Below are positions 50,306-57,895 of a stretch of DNA of 64,000 nt, one piece after another. The stretch covers positions 1 through 64,000 of the forward strand of contig NZ_JAKJHW010000006.1 of assembly GCF_021646685.1 (NCBI RefSeq), written 5' to 3'. Position 1 is the first letter of the stretch; every line of letters starts with the position of its first letter. The notes beneath the pieces are model-generated. The model was not told where the DNA came from, searched no databases, and saw nothing but the letters and a program-made list of their open reading frames with translations. The stretch comes from Pseudalkalibacillus salsuginis. Its GTDB lineage: Bacteria > Bacillota > Bacilli > Bacillales > Fictibacillaceae. A program made the translations under genes and the position numbers.

Positions 50306-50447
50306 AGATAAGAAAGTATAAAAATTTTGTTTCGATGGTAATGTCCAGCTCCAACGCCCAACCACTTGGGTCACTTCAGTCTTCCTGCGGCTTAGGGCGA
50401 AGTGCTTACCCACGCAGAACCGAACTTTGTTTGGGTTCGAGCCCACA
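50306..50447 (+). repeat. Foldback element copy E (right end missing)
   Basis: It contains the left flank GATAAGAAAGTATAAAAATT, the body from ATGTCCAGCTCCAACGCCC to GAACTTTGTTTGGGTTCGAGCC, and then diverges; the GGGCGTTTGCGC end is absent. Downstream of the HAD gene, same orientation. Confidence 0.8.
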
Positions 50448-50852
50448 ACCCTTATTACCCTTTCAGTTCCCATTTAACGAACCAGATGTCCAAATTACCC
50501 GCTTTTTATCAAAAAAAACAGTACAGAAGGCCGGTAAAAACAATCCCAGATATATAATCGTTCGGGCTTGTAATGTTAAAAAAATATTACAAAAATTACG
50601 AAGAGAAAATCCTCAGCACTGAATTTACTTTTGCCTCCTTCCACTTCGAGAAATATCGACATTATAACAATTGCTGGAAAAGCCTCTGTAAACAATATTC
50701 ATACAAATGGGAATCAAGGCTGCCTCATTCATTTTGCGTAAATTGACGATATACCTCGACAACACAAATGTTAAAAGTTTATGAATCGAAAGGGATTTCA
50801 TCTTCCTTCGAGAAATAGTTTGGTGCATCTTAAATATTGAAGGAGGATTATG
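50448..50852. other. Gap upstream of dhaS, no gene seen
   Basis: An A/T-rich stretch with small stem-loops (for example TGTAAT/ATTACA near 50570-50590). TTGACG at about 50744 could be a -35 but the matching -10 is poor. No ORF with a ribosome binding site was found on either strand. Confidence 0.4.
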
Positions 50853-52340
50853 ATGGAAAAAGTATTAGACGCTCAATTGAAGCCGAAAGTCGCTGAATTT
50901 TTGAATGGGACGAAAAAATTGTTTATCAATGGGGAATGGGTTCCTTCTGCCTCTGGTAAAACATTTAAATCATTAAATCCTTCCAACGGTGAAGTCCTTG
51001 CTATCGTAAGTGAAGCGGAAAAAGAAGATGTCGATCGCGCTGTCCGTGCTGCACGAAAAGCTTTTGACGAAGGTCCTTGGTCCAAGATGAGTGCTGCATC
51101 AAGGAGCCGATTGATCTATAAGCTGGCAGATTTGATGGAAGAGAATAAAGAGGAATTAGCACAATTAGATACACTTGATAACGGAAAACCTATACGTGAA
51201 ACGATGAACGCGGATGTCCCGCTCGCGATCGAGCACTTCCGTTATTATGCTGGATGGGCGACGAAAATCGTAGGACAAACCATCCCGGTTTCCGGTAAGT
51301 TCTTCAACTATACTCGTCATGAGCCATTAGGTGTAGTAGGACAAATCATTCCATGGAATTTCCCGCTATTAATGGCTGCGTGGAAAATGGGAGCCGCATT
51401 AGCTAGTGGATGTACGATCGTATTGAAGCCTGCTGAACAAACGCCACTTTCGGCATTATACTTGGCTGAACTCATGCAAGAAGCCGGATTCCCGGAAGGT
51501 GTCGTGAACATCGTAACGGGTTACGGTGAAACAACAGGCGGACCGATCCTTGAACATGAGATGGTCGATAAGATCGCTTTTACAGGATCGACTGAAGTCG
51601 GTAAGCATATCATGCGTACTGCTGCAAACGACCTTAAGCGCGTAACGCTTGAGCTTGGTGGTAAATCACCGAACATCATCCTTCCTGATGCAGATATGAC
51701 TAAAGCAATACCAGGTGCATTATCCGGTATAATGTTCAATCAGGGTCAAGTGTGCTGTGCTGGATCCAGACTGTTCATTCAGAAGAAGTCGTTCGACAAT
51801 GTTGTTGCAGACCTTGTCTCTCACTCTGAAAAAATAAAGCAGGGCATGGGACTTGATCCTGATACGGAAATGGGGCCACTTGTGTCTGAAGAGCAGCACA
51901 ACCGTGTGTTAGGCTATATTGATAGAGGTAAGTCTGAAGGTGCTGAATTATTGACTGGTGGAACGAAGCCTTATGATCAAGGTTACTTTGTATCACCTAC
52001 AATCTTTGCAGACGTCAATGATTCAATGACGATCGCGAAGGAAGAAATTTTCGGCCCTGTTGTGGCAGCAATGCCATTCGAGGACTTGGATGAAGTTATC
52101 GATCGTGCAAACCTATCCGATTATGGACTCGCTGCAGGTGTATGGACTGAAAATGTCAAGAATGCACACTATGTAGCAAATCGCTTGAAAGCTGGAACAG
52201 TCTGGGTGAACTGCTACAATGCGTTTGATGCTGCATCACCATTCGGCGGATACAAGCAATCTGGTATCGGCCGTGAGATGGGGTCCTATGCACTTGATAA
52301 CTACACAGAAGTCAAGAGTGTATGGATCAATATGGGCTAA
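50853..52340 (+). CDS. dhaS: NAD-dependent aldehyde dehydrogenase DhaS
   Basis: A 495-aa aldehyde dehydrogenase that oxidises aldehydes to acids. The catalytic Cys is in [12 protein letters not shown] (near residue 300), the general base Glu in LELGGKSPN (near 267), and [11 protein letters not shown] forms the cofactor loop. The C-terminal [24 protein letters not shown] is typical of class 1/2-type enzymes. Of two adjacent ATG codons the second (50853) has the better distance to AGGAGG and gives the 495 aa of B. subtilis DhaS. The substrate in this organism is unknown; glycine betaine aldehyde and 3-hydroxypropionaldehyde are known for relatives. Confidence 0.93.
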   Translation: MEKVLDAQLKPKVAEFLNGTKKLFINGEWVPSASGKTFKSLNPSNGEVLAIVSEAEKEDVDRAVRAARKAFDEGPWSKMSAASRSRLIYKLADLMEENKEELAQLDTLDNGKPIRETMNADVPLAIEHFRYYAGWATKIVGQTIPVSGKFFNYTRHEPLGVVGQIIPWNFPLLMAAWKMGAALASGCTIVLKPAEQTPLSALYLAELMQEAGFPEGVVNIVTGYGETTGGPILEHEMVDKIAFTGSTEVGKHIMRTAANDLKRVTLELGGKSPNIILPDADMTKAIPGALSGIMFNQGQVCCAGSRLFIQKKSFDNVVADLVSHSEKIKQGMGLDPDTEMGPLVSEEQHNRVLGYIDRGKSEGAELLTGGTKPYDQGYFVSPTIFADVNDSMTIAKEEIFGPVVAAMPFEDLDEVIDRANLSDYGLAAGVWTENVKNAHYVANRLKAGTVWVNCYNAFDAASPFGGYKQSGIGREMGSYALDNYTEVKSVWINMG

Positions 52341-52357
52341 GCAACCATATAAGGAGA

Positions 52358-52389
52358 TCGGACTAGGCGGAGGCTAGGTCCGGTTTTCA
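52358..52389 (+). terminator. Terminator after dhaS
   Basis: The arms CCGGAC-type CGGACTAG / CTAGGTCCG pair with one bulge and are followed by GTTTTC. Confidence 0.7.
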
Positions 52390-52402
52390 TAATAAAATTG
52401 AA

Positions 52403-52452
52403 AAGAGTAAATTTTACTCTACCACAGTACTCGTGACTGTGGTAGTTTTTTA
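52403..52452 (+). terminator. Second hairpin pair and terminator
   Basis: AGAGTAA / TTACTCT is followed directly by the perfect 10-bp stem CTACCACAGT / ACTGTGGTAG and six T. It lies 40 bases before the cytochrome gene, so it may back up the dhaS terminator or act as an attenuator for the next gene. Confidence 0.75.
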
Positions 52453-52524
52453 ATGGAAAAATAATGTTTTATAAAAAAGATTTAGGGAAAAATGAAAACA
52501 TCAAAATTTCAGTGGGGTGTTGAA

Positions 52525-52869
52525 ATGTTACGTTTATTATCAGTCATTGCCTTTTCTCTGTTCCTTGTGATTGGACTAGCAGCATGTGGTGGTGGAGAAG
52601 AAGAGAATGGAGGGAATGAGGAAGGCGGCGGCGGTGGATCTGTAGATGTTGCTGCTGCTGAAAAATCCTTTGAACAGAACTGCGCTTCCTGTCATGGGCA
52701 AAACCTTGAGGGCAGAGGAAACGCTCCTTCTCTTGAAGCAGTCGGAAAAGAAATGAGCCAGGACGAGATACTTCAAAAAATCCAGAATGGTGGCGGTGGA
52801 ATGCCTGGTGGATTGATTAAGGGTGAAGAAGCGGAAAACGTTGCGGCTTGGCTTGAGACAATGGAATAA
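52525..52869 (+). CDS. cccB: Cytochrome c551-type lipoprotein
   Basis: A small membrane-tethered cytochrome c. The signal peptide ends in the lipobox GLAAC, so the mature protein begins with a lipid-modified Cys; a Gly/Glu-rich linker follows. The haem motif CASCH is near residue 52, and GGMPGG supplies the likely distal Met ligand. It would carry electrons on the outer membrane face, as CccB does in B. subtilis. An in-frame ATG at 52492 adds 11 residues and also has a passable ribosome binding site; I prefer 52525 because GGGGTG lies 5 bases upstream and the signal peptide is then standard. Confidence 0.9.
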   Translation: MLRLLSVIAFSLFLVIGLAACGGGEEENGGNEEGGGGGSVDVAAAEKSFEQNCASCHGQNLEGRGNAPSLEAVGKEMSQDEILQKIQNGGGGMPGGLIKGEEAENVAAWLETME

Positions 52870-52891
52870 CCAAAACTTGAATCGGTAAAAC

Positions 52892-52937
52892 GATGACCTT
52901 GACGGAACGTTTCATCCCTAAAAGGTCATCTTTTATT
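52892..52937 (+). terminator. Terminator after cccB
   Basis: The perfect 9-bp stem GATGACCTT / AAGGTCATC with a 21-base loop is followed by TTTTATT. Confidence 0.75.
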
Positions 52938-53095
52938 AAAAGGATAAGAATATATAAAAATTTTGGTTACGGTGAAGTGATGTCTGGCTCCACCGCCCAA
53001 CCACTTGGATCACTTCAGTCCTCCTGCGGCGGCAGCCTCCTCGTCAGACTTCCAGTGACCTTCTTGGTTAACCAGGGCGTTTGCGCTTTTCTTTA
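52938..53095 (+). repeat. Foldback element copy F (short form)
   Basis: Left flank AGGATAAGAATATATAAAAA, body from ATGTCTGGCTCCACCGCCC to CCAGGGCGTTTGCGCTTTTCTTT; the middle block is absent as in copy C. Its right end runs into the stop codon of the convergent Nudix gene. Confidence 0.88.
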
Positions 53096-53602
53096 TTTAT
53101 GTGGAAGAAATCCGTTCAACTGGCATAAGAATAGTGCATATCCAAGTTCACCATCCGATATCTTCCCCTCACGTATTGTTTTGAACACAATACTGACAGG
53201 CATGTGAACGACCTCGATTTCTTCGTCCTCATCCAGCTTTTGATTACCAAAACTCGTTATGGAATCTGTAAAATACAAATGGGAAAAGCGATTTATAAAA
53301 TAAGGTTGAGGATGGAATTTGCCTAAGTATGTAAACTGTTCAGCCACGATTCCCGTTTCTTCCTTTAACTCCCGTTTCGCCCCTTGTTCCGCATCCTCAT
53401 TTGATTCAAGGCCTCCCCCTGGAAGCTCGAACGTCAGTTCAGCCATCTGATGTCTGAATTGCTTTACGAGTGTAATTTTCCCTTCATGCAAGACGACGAC
53501 TGCAACAGAAGCAGCTTTCTTTTCTTCAATGAAAAGAGATCCTGATTTGGTTTCAAATACAGTAGATTCTTTATGATGAAGCAATGGTTTATGGAATTTC
53601 AT
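53093..53602 (-). CDS. Nudix hydrolase (ADP-ribose pyrophosphatase-like)
   Basis: A 169-aa Nudix enzyme hydrolysing a nucleoside diphosphate linked to another moiety. The complete Nudix box GGGLESNEDAEQGAKREL..EETG lies at about residues 58-80 with the metal-binding REXXEE. LVKQFRHQMAELTFELPGG preceding it is the ADP-ribose pyrophosphatase-type signature. I chose the ATG at 53602, 5 bases from AAGGAGGTAGG; the frame extends 27 codons upstream without that support. The stop codon abuts the end of foldback element F. Confidence 0.9.
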   Translation of the reverse strand: MKFHKPLLHHKESTVFETKSGSLFIEEKKAASVAVVVLHEGKITLVKQFRHQMAELTFELPGGGLESNEDAEQGAKRELKEETGIVAEQFTYLGKFHPQPYFINRFSHLYFTDSITSFGNQKLDEDEEIEVVHMPVSIVFKTIREGKISDGELGYALFLCQLNGFLPHK

Positions 53603-53725
53603 ACCTACCTCCTTCATTAGGGGAAATTTGCTAGTTCTCGAAACACCCGTTACACGGCCAAAGCAAAATTTCCTAGTAATCATAAAGACTCTTTACGATC
53701 ATATCAAAAAAAGGACAAATAAAAA

Positions 53726-53832
53726 GGGGCTGTCCCTATATGCCTGATTCACACCATTTTGAAAAAAAGCATAGGATTGACATAGAATGTTGTGATGGTG
53801 GTGTCTGGCACGATTGTTTTGGGACAGCACCC
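53726..53832. repeat. MITE-like element copy 2 (inverted relative to copy 1)
   Basis: A 107-bp element with ends GGGGCTGTCCC and GGGACAGCACCC. Its reverse complement aligns with the 42.33 kb element over about 45 bases at one end (CCAAAACAAT, CAGACACC, CACAACATT) and about 18 at the other. Confidence 0.75.
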
Positions 53833-53843
53833 TTCAATGTGTG

Positions 53844-54029
53844 TCATCTGTGGAATAAGACAAGTTCTCCAGAAGGTGAGGTCACCCTGCTTGTGTGGTT
53901 TTCATAATCATTATCTTCAAGTATATCCTGTCCGATCCTTTTTGCCTCTTTATTGTCAGTAGCTTCAAAGGATTCTTCATAAATCTTTTCGCCCTTGTTA
54001 TCAAAAACGGTTATGATGTACATTTTCAT
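53844..54029 (-). CDS. yhzD: YhzD-like protein
   Basis: A 61-aa protein that matches the YhzD family end to end: it begins YIITVFDNKGEKIYEESFEA, has a helix around NKEAKRIGQDILED and ends SPSGELVLFHR. The fold is likely a small alpha/beta domain; function unknown. The ribosome binding site AAAGGAGG lies upstream. It sits next to yhaQ/yhaP and yhaO/yhaN genes, the same neighbourhood as in B. subtilis. Confidence 0.88.
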   Translation of the reverse strand: MKMYIITVFDNKGEKIYEESFEATDNKEAKRIGQDILEDNDYENHTSRVTSPSGELVLFHR

Positions 54030-54160
54030 GTGATCTTCCTAACCTCCTTTTTCTAGCTTATTCTAGATGTTACCCGAATCTCCTGCTTGTTAATTATTTG
54101 GTAAAACGATGAAACTTTTTTACGAAAAAACCGTTAGATAAGTGAGGGGGAGTGAAAACC

Positions 54161-55060
54161 ATGAGTTTGCATATTGAAAAAGTGACAAAGAAATTCGGAG
54201 CATTCACCGCTGTGGATAATGTCTCCTTCCAAATACCTGACCATCAAATCTTCGGGCTTTTAGGAGCGAATGGAGCAGGGAAAACGACGACGTTTCGGAT
54301 GGTGATCGGATTATTGACACCGACGGCTGGAAGGATTATGTGGGACAATAAACCTTTATCCCAAAAGGATTCTCATTTGATAGGATACCTTCCGGAAGAA
54401 AGAGGTCTTTATCCAAGTCTGAAAGTTTCCGACCAATTACTCTATTTAGGACGCCTGAAAGGTATGAAGAAAGCAGAGATCTTGCCACAAATGAAAGAGT
54501 GGCTTGAACGCTTCAAAGTACCAGAATTTGAAAATAAAAAAGTCGAGGAGTTATCGAAGGGGAACCAGCAAAAAATCCAGTTCATTGCAGCCGTTCTCCA
54601 CAGGCCGAAAATCCTGATCCTTGATGAACCATTCAGCGGACTTGATCCGGTCAATGTCGAAATGCTGAAAGAAGCCGTACTTGAATTGAAGAAGGAAGGG
54701 ACGACAATCGTTTTCTCTAGCCACCGGATGGAGCACGTCGAAGAGCTTTGTGAACATCTGTGCATCCTTCACAAAGGACGTCCTGTCGTTCATGGTTCAT
54801 TGAAAGAAGTGAAACGATCATTCGGAAAAAAGAATGTGACGGTCCATGCTGAATTTGATCTCAGTTACCTGAAGGACATTCCTGGGGTTTTGAAATATAA
54901 GCCTGTTACCGAAGGGGTCCATCTCCAAGTCGAAAACGAAGAAGTATCGCAAAAAATCTTTGAAAGCATCACGAGCAAAGGGTTCGTCCGTAAATTCGAG
55001 CTTGAAGAACCATCGTTGAATGATATCTTTATTGAAAAAGTAGGTGCATCGTATGAATAA
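54161..55060 (+). CDS. yhaQ: ABC transporter ATPase YhaQ
   Basis: The ATPase of an ABC-2 type exporter resembling the NatAB sodium exporter. Walker A GANGAGKTTT (about residues 36-45), signature LSKGNQQKIQF, Walker B ILILDEPFSGLDP and switch His in FSSHRMEH are present. The C-terminal 80 residues form the extension typical of this subfamily. I chose the ATG at 54161 downstream of GAGGGGG; a GTG at 54152 is too close to that site. It gives 299 aa. The permease gene overlaps its end by 8 bases. Confidence 0.93.
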   Translation: MSLHIEKVTKKFGAFTAVDNVSFQIPDHQIFGLLGANGAGKTTTFRMVIGLLTPTAGRIMWDNKPLSQKDSHLIGYLPEERGLYPSLKVSDQLLYLGRLKGMKKAEILPQMKEWLERFKVPEFENKKVEELSKGNQQKIQFIAAVLHRPKILILDEPFSGLDPVNVEMLKEAVLELKKEGTTIVFSSHRMEHVEELCEHLCILHKGRPVVHGSLKEVKRSFGKKNVTVHAEFDLSYLKDIPGVLKYKPVTEGVHLQVENEEVSQKIFESITSKGFVRKFELEEPSLNDIFIEKVGASYE

Positions 55061-56321
55061 GCTATGGATCGTCATGTTACATACTTATAAAATGAGGATT
55101 CGGACGAAGGCGTTTCTACTGACAACGTTTGCTTCACTCTTATTGATCCTTGGGCTTACCAACATGCAGTCCATACTATCAATTTTTGATGGGGAAGAAG
55201 AAAACAAACAAGTGGCCGTGCTTGATGAATCAGGCCGTTTTTATGAACCATTGAAGCAGCAGGTTGAAAACACGTCAGATAACATCGATCTGATACAAGC
55301 AGACCAAAACGCACCAGAGGCGGAAGAACGGGTCCTGGATGGGGAATACGATGGGCTCCTGGTCCTTGAAAAAAATGAAAAAGGCTTGCCTGAAGGGGTT
55401 TTGAAAACAGCAGGCGTACCGGAAGCGAATTGGATCAATAATATTGAAAACAATCTGCAGCAGACGAAGGTCATGATTGCCACACAGGAACTGGGTATAG
55501 ATCCTGCCGAGTTGACAACCTTATATGAACCGGTACCCTTTCAAAAAGAATCCTTGCAAGAAGGAGCAAAAACTGAAGAAGAGCTGAACCAGGCCCGGTC
55601 CATCGTCTATGTCCTTCTGTTTGTGATCTATTTTGCTGTCCTTTTTTATGGGAGCATGATTGCAACCGAGGTAGCGACTGAAAAATCATCAAGAGTGATG
55701 GAAATCCTCATTTCAAGCGTGTCGCCTGTCAAGCAGATGTTTGGAAAGATTTTCGGGATTGCACTCCTAGGGTTGACGCAGTTTTTCCTGATTTTTTTGG
55801 TCGGATTCTTATCTCTTGAATACAGCCCCTCACCAGAAAAAGAATCAACGCAGTCAATGACCGATTTCTCCTCATTGATCCAGATTGACCAACTGCCGAT
55901 CTCGACTGTCGTCTATGCCATCATCTTTTTCCTGCTCGGATTCCTGTTGTACGCGACATTGCTTGCAATGCTCGGTTCATTAGTGAATAAGGTAGAAGAG
56001 GCTAACCAGGTGATCACACCGGTCATACTGATTATTGTAGTTGCATTCATGGGGGCGATGTCAGGGCTCGCTACTCCTGAAGCAGGCTTTGTAGCCGTAA
56101 TGTCATATATCCCGTTTTTTACCCCGATGATCATGTTCCTGAGGGTCGGTATGCTCAGTATACCTATATGGGAAGTCCTGCTCGGTATCCTTATCCTTGT
56201 CGTAACGATCGGTATCTTCGCAGTCATAGCTGCCAAAGTCTATCGCGGCGGTGTCCTGATGTACGGCAATGCATCCAGTTTGAAAAATTTCAAAAAAGCG
56301 ATCCAGTTGACGAAAAAATAA
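55053..56321 (+). CDS. yhaP: ABC transporter permease YhaP
   Basis: The ABC-2 type permease partner of YhaQ, 422 aa, with six membrane helices: one N-terminal (about residues 20-40), a large external domain (about 45-175) and five more (about 180-405). VATEKSSRVMEILISSVSP is the conserved coupling segment of NatB-like permeases. Exported substrate unknown; sodium or toxic compounds are suggested by homology only. It begins with an ATG overlapping the end of yhaQ, with AGGTG upstream. Followed by a terminator. Confidence 0.92.
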   Translation: MNKLWIVMLHTYKMRIRTKAFLLTTFASLLLILGLTNMQSILSIFDGEEENKQVAVLDESGRFYEPLKQQVENTSDNIDLIQADQNAPEAEERVLDGEYDGLLVLEKNEKGLPEGVLKTAGVPEANWINNIENNLQQTKVMIATQELGIDPAELTTLYEPVPFQKESLQEGAKTEEELNQARSIVYVLLFVIYFAVLFYGSMIATEVATEKSSRVMEILISSVSPVKQMFGKIFGIALLGLTQFFLIFLVGFLSLEYSPSPEKESTQSMTDFSSLIQIDQLPISTVVYAIIFFLLGFLLYATLLAMLGSLVNKVEEANQVITPVILIIVVAFMGAMSGLATPEAGFVAVMSYIPFFTPMIMFLRVGMLSIPIWEVLLGILILVVTIGIFAVIAAKVYRGGVLMYGNASSLKNFKKAIQLTKK

Positions 56322-56332
56322 TAATCGACTGC

Positions 56333-56366
56333 AAAGGCTCTATCCATGGATAGGGTCTTTTTTAAA
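56333..56366 (+). terminator. Terminator after yhaP
   Basis: The stem around TATCCATGGATA, extended by AGGCTC / GGGTCT (G-T pairs included), runs into six T. Confidence 0.78.
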
Positions 56367-56575
56367 AGATATGAAAGCATAAAAAAATTTTGTTTCGATG
56401 AAAGAATGTCTGGCTCAAACGCCCAACCACTAGAATCACTTCAGTCCTCCTTCGGCGGCAACACATTGATTTGGTTTCGTAGTGTTTACCCACGCAGGAC
56501 CGAACTTTGTTTGGTTCGAGCCTCCTCGTCGGACTTCCAGTAAACCTTCGTGGCCGTTTGCGTTTTTCTAACACA
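56365..56575 (+). repeat. Foldback element copy G (long form)
   Basis: Left flank GATATGAAAGCATAAAAAAA, body from ATGTCTGGCTCAAACGCCC, middle block with CCCACGCAGGACCGAACTTTG, and right part to GCCGTTTGCGTTTTTC; about ten bases near the right end are missing compared with copies B and D. Confidence 0.87.
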
Positions 56576-56653
56576 TAGAGGATGACGAACAAGCGCTCGT
56601 ATAGATGTGGTAAAATAACACTAAAGATCTTGCAATGAAAGGATGAGGTAACA

Positions 56654-57895
56654 ATGCGGAAAATAAGGTTTCTACATACTGCAGATTTACATATTGATAC
56701 GCCTTTCAAGGGGTTGGGCCATTTACCGGAGCCTATATTCCATCTCATCAAAGATAGTACGTTCCGGTCCTTTGAACGCATTGTTGGATGTGCTATTGAA
56801 AAGCAAGTCGATTTCATTGTAATTTCAGGTGATTTATATGATGGCGCGAATCGGAGTCTGAAAGCGCAATTGTTCCTGAAAAATCAGTTTCAAATACTTG
56901 AGAATGATGGAATCGATGTATATGTCATCCATGGAAACCATGACCATTTGGCTGGCGAGTACGTCAAACTTACATGGCCCGACAATGTCCATTTCTTCAG
57001 CAGCAAGGAGCCAAACATGATCCCTTTTGAAAAAGAAGGCGAGGTCCTTGCCCATCTATACGGCTACAGTTTTCCAAAACAAACTGTCACGGAAAACATC
57101 TCCTCGAAATACAAAAAGGTAGATGGTGCCCCATTCCATATCGCATTATTGCACGGAACGAGCGGTGTAACCACCCATCATCACACATATGCTCCTTTCA
57201 TGCTGAATGAATTGAAAGCTCACCCATTTGATTACTGGGCATTAGGCCATATCCATAAACGGGAGGAGTTGTCGCATCATCCACATATCATCTATCCGGG
57301 TAACATTCAAGGATTGAATAGGAAAGAGAGCGGTGAGAAAGGATGCTATCTAGTTGATATGACAGAGGCAGAAACCACATTGACCTTCCTTGATTCTTCT
57401 GTTGTAAGATGGGAGACTGAACATCTTTCCACTCTGCATTCTGATTCGGTGGATGAGCTGATCCATCACCTACACGTTGTAAAAGAGAGATTTCGAGCAA
57501 CAGAAGTGAATACGATTCTATCAATTGAGCTTTCAGGGGAAAGCCCTGCTCTCCAATCACTCTATGAAAACGATACACTCGATGATTTGCTCGAGCATTT
57601 GCAAGACGGAGAAGAGATGGAAGAACCATTTGTATGGGTTGATCAGATAAAAGTAGAACCTATCTACTCGGAAGTTATCAGCGAACTCGGAAATTCACCT
57701 TTCATGAAGGAAATTTTCACTGTTTTCGAGGAAATGGACAAGGTCGAGCCTGTTTTGGAACCACTCTTGAAGCATAAAAAAGCGAAGAAATTTTTGGATG
57801 AGGGCAGTTTTGAAGATGAAGAAATTTTAGAGGAAGCGAAGAGGCTTTTGATCGAATCAATGGCCCTGCACTCAGAAAGGCAGGGGGACCGATGA
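56654..57895 (+). CDS. yhaO: SbcD-like metallophosphoesterase/nuclease YhaO
   Basis: A 413-aa calcineurin-fold protein of the SbcD/Mre11 type. Metal-site motifs are HTADLHIDTPFKG at the N terminus, GDLYDGANR, HGNHDHLAG and LGHIHKRE. The C-terminal 150 residues are the family-specific capping and partner-binding part. It overlaps yhaN by 4 bases, as sbcD does with sbcC, so the two form a nuclease-ATPase complex probably acting on DNA ends. YhaO/YhaN are distinct from the classical SbcDC pair of Bacillus. The exact role is unknown. Confidence 0.93.
   Translation: MRKIRFLHTADLHIDTPFKGLGHLPEPIFHLIKDSTFRSFERIVGCAIEKQVDFIVISGDLYDGANRSLKAQLFLKNQFQILENDGIDVYVIHGNHDHLAGEYVKLTWPDNVHFFSSKEPNMIPFEKEGEVLAHLYGYSFPKQTVTENISSKYKKVDGAPFHIALLHGTSGVTTHHHTYAPFMLNELKAHPFDYWALGHIHKREELSHHPHIIYPGNIQGLNRKESGEKGCYLVDMTEAETTLTFLDSSVVRWETEHLSTLHSDSVDELIHHLHVVKERFRATEVNTILSIELSGESPALQSLYENDTLDDLLEHLQDGEEMEEPFVWVDQIKVEPIYSEVISELGNSPFMKEIFTVFEEMDKVEPVLEPLLKHKKAKKFLDEGSFEDEEILEEAKRLLIESMALHSERQGDR

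Noticed and set aside
52403-52452. Riboswitch before cccB
   Set aside because: The paired hairpins fit a simple terminator; no conserved aptamer features were seen.
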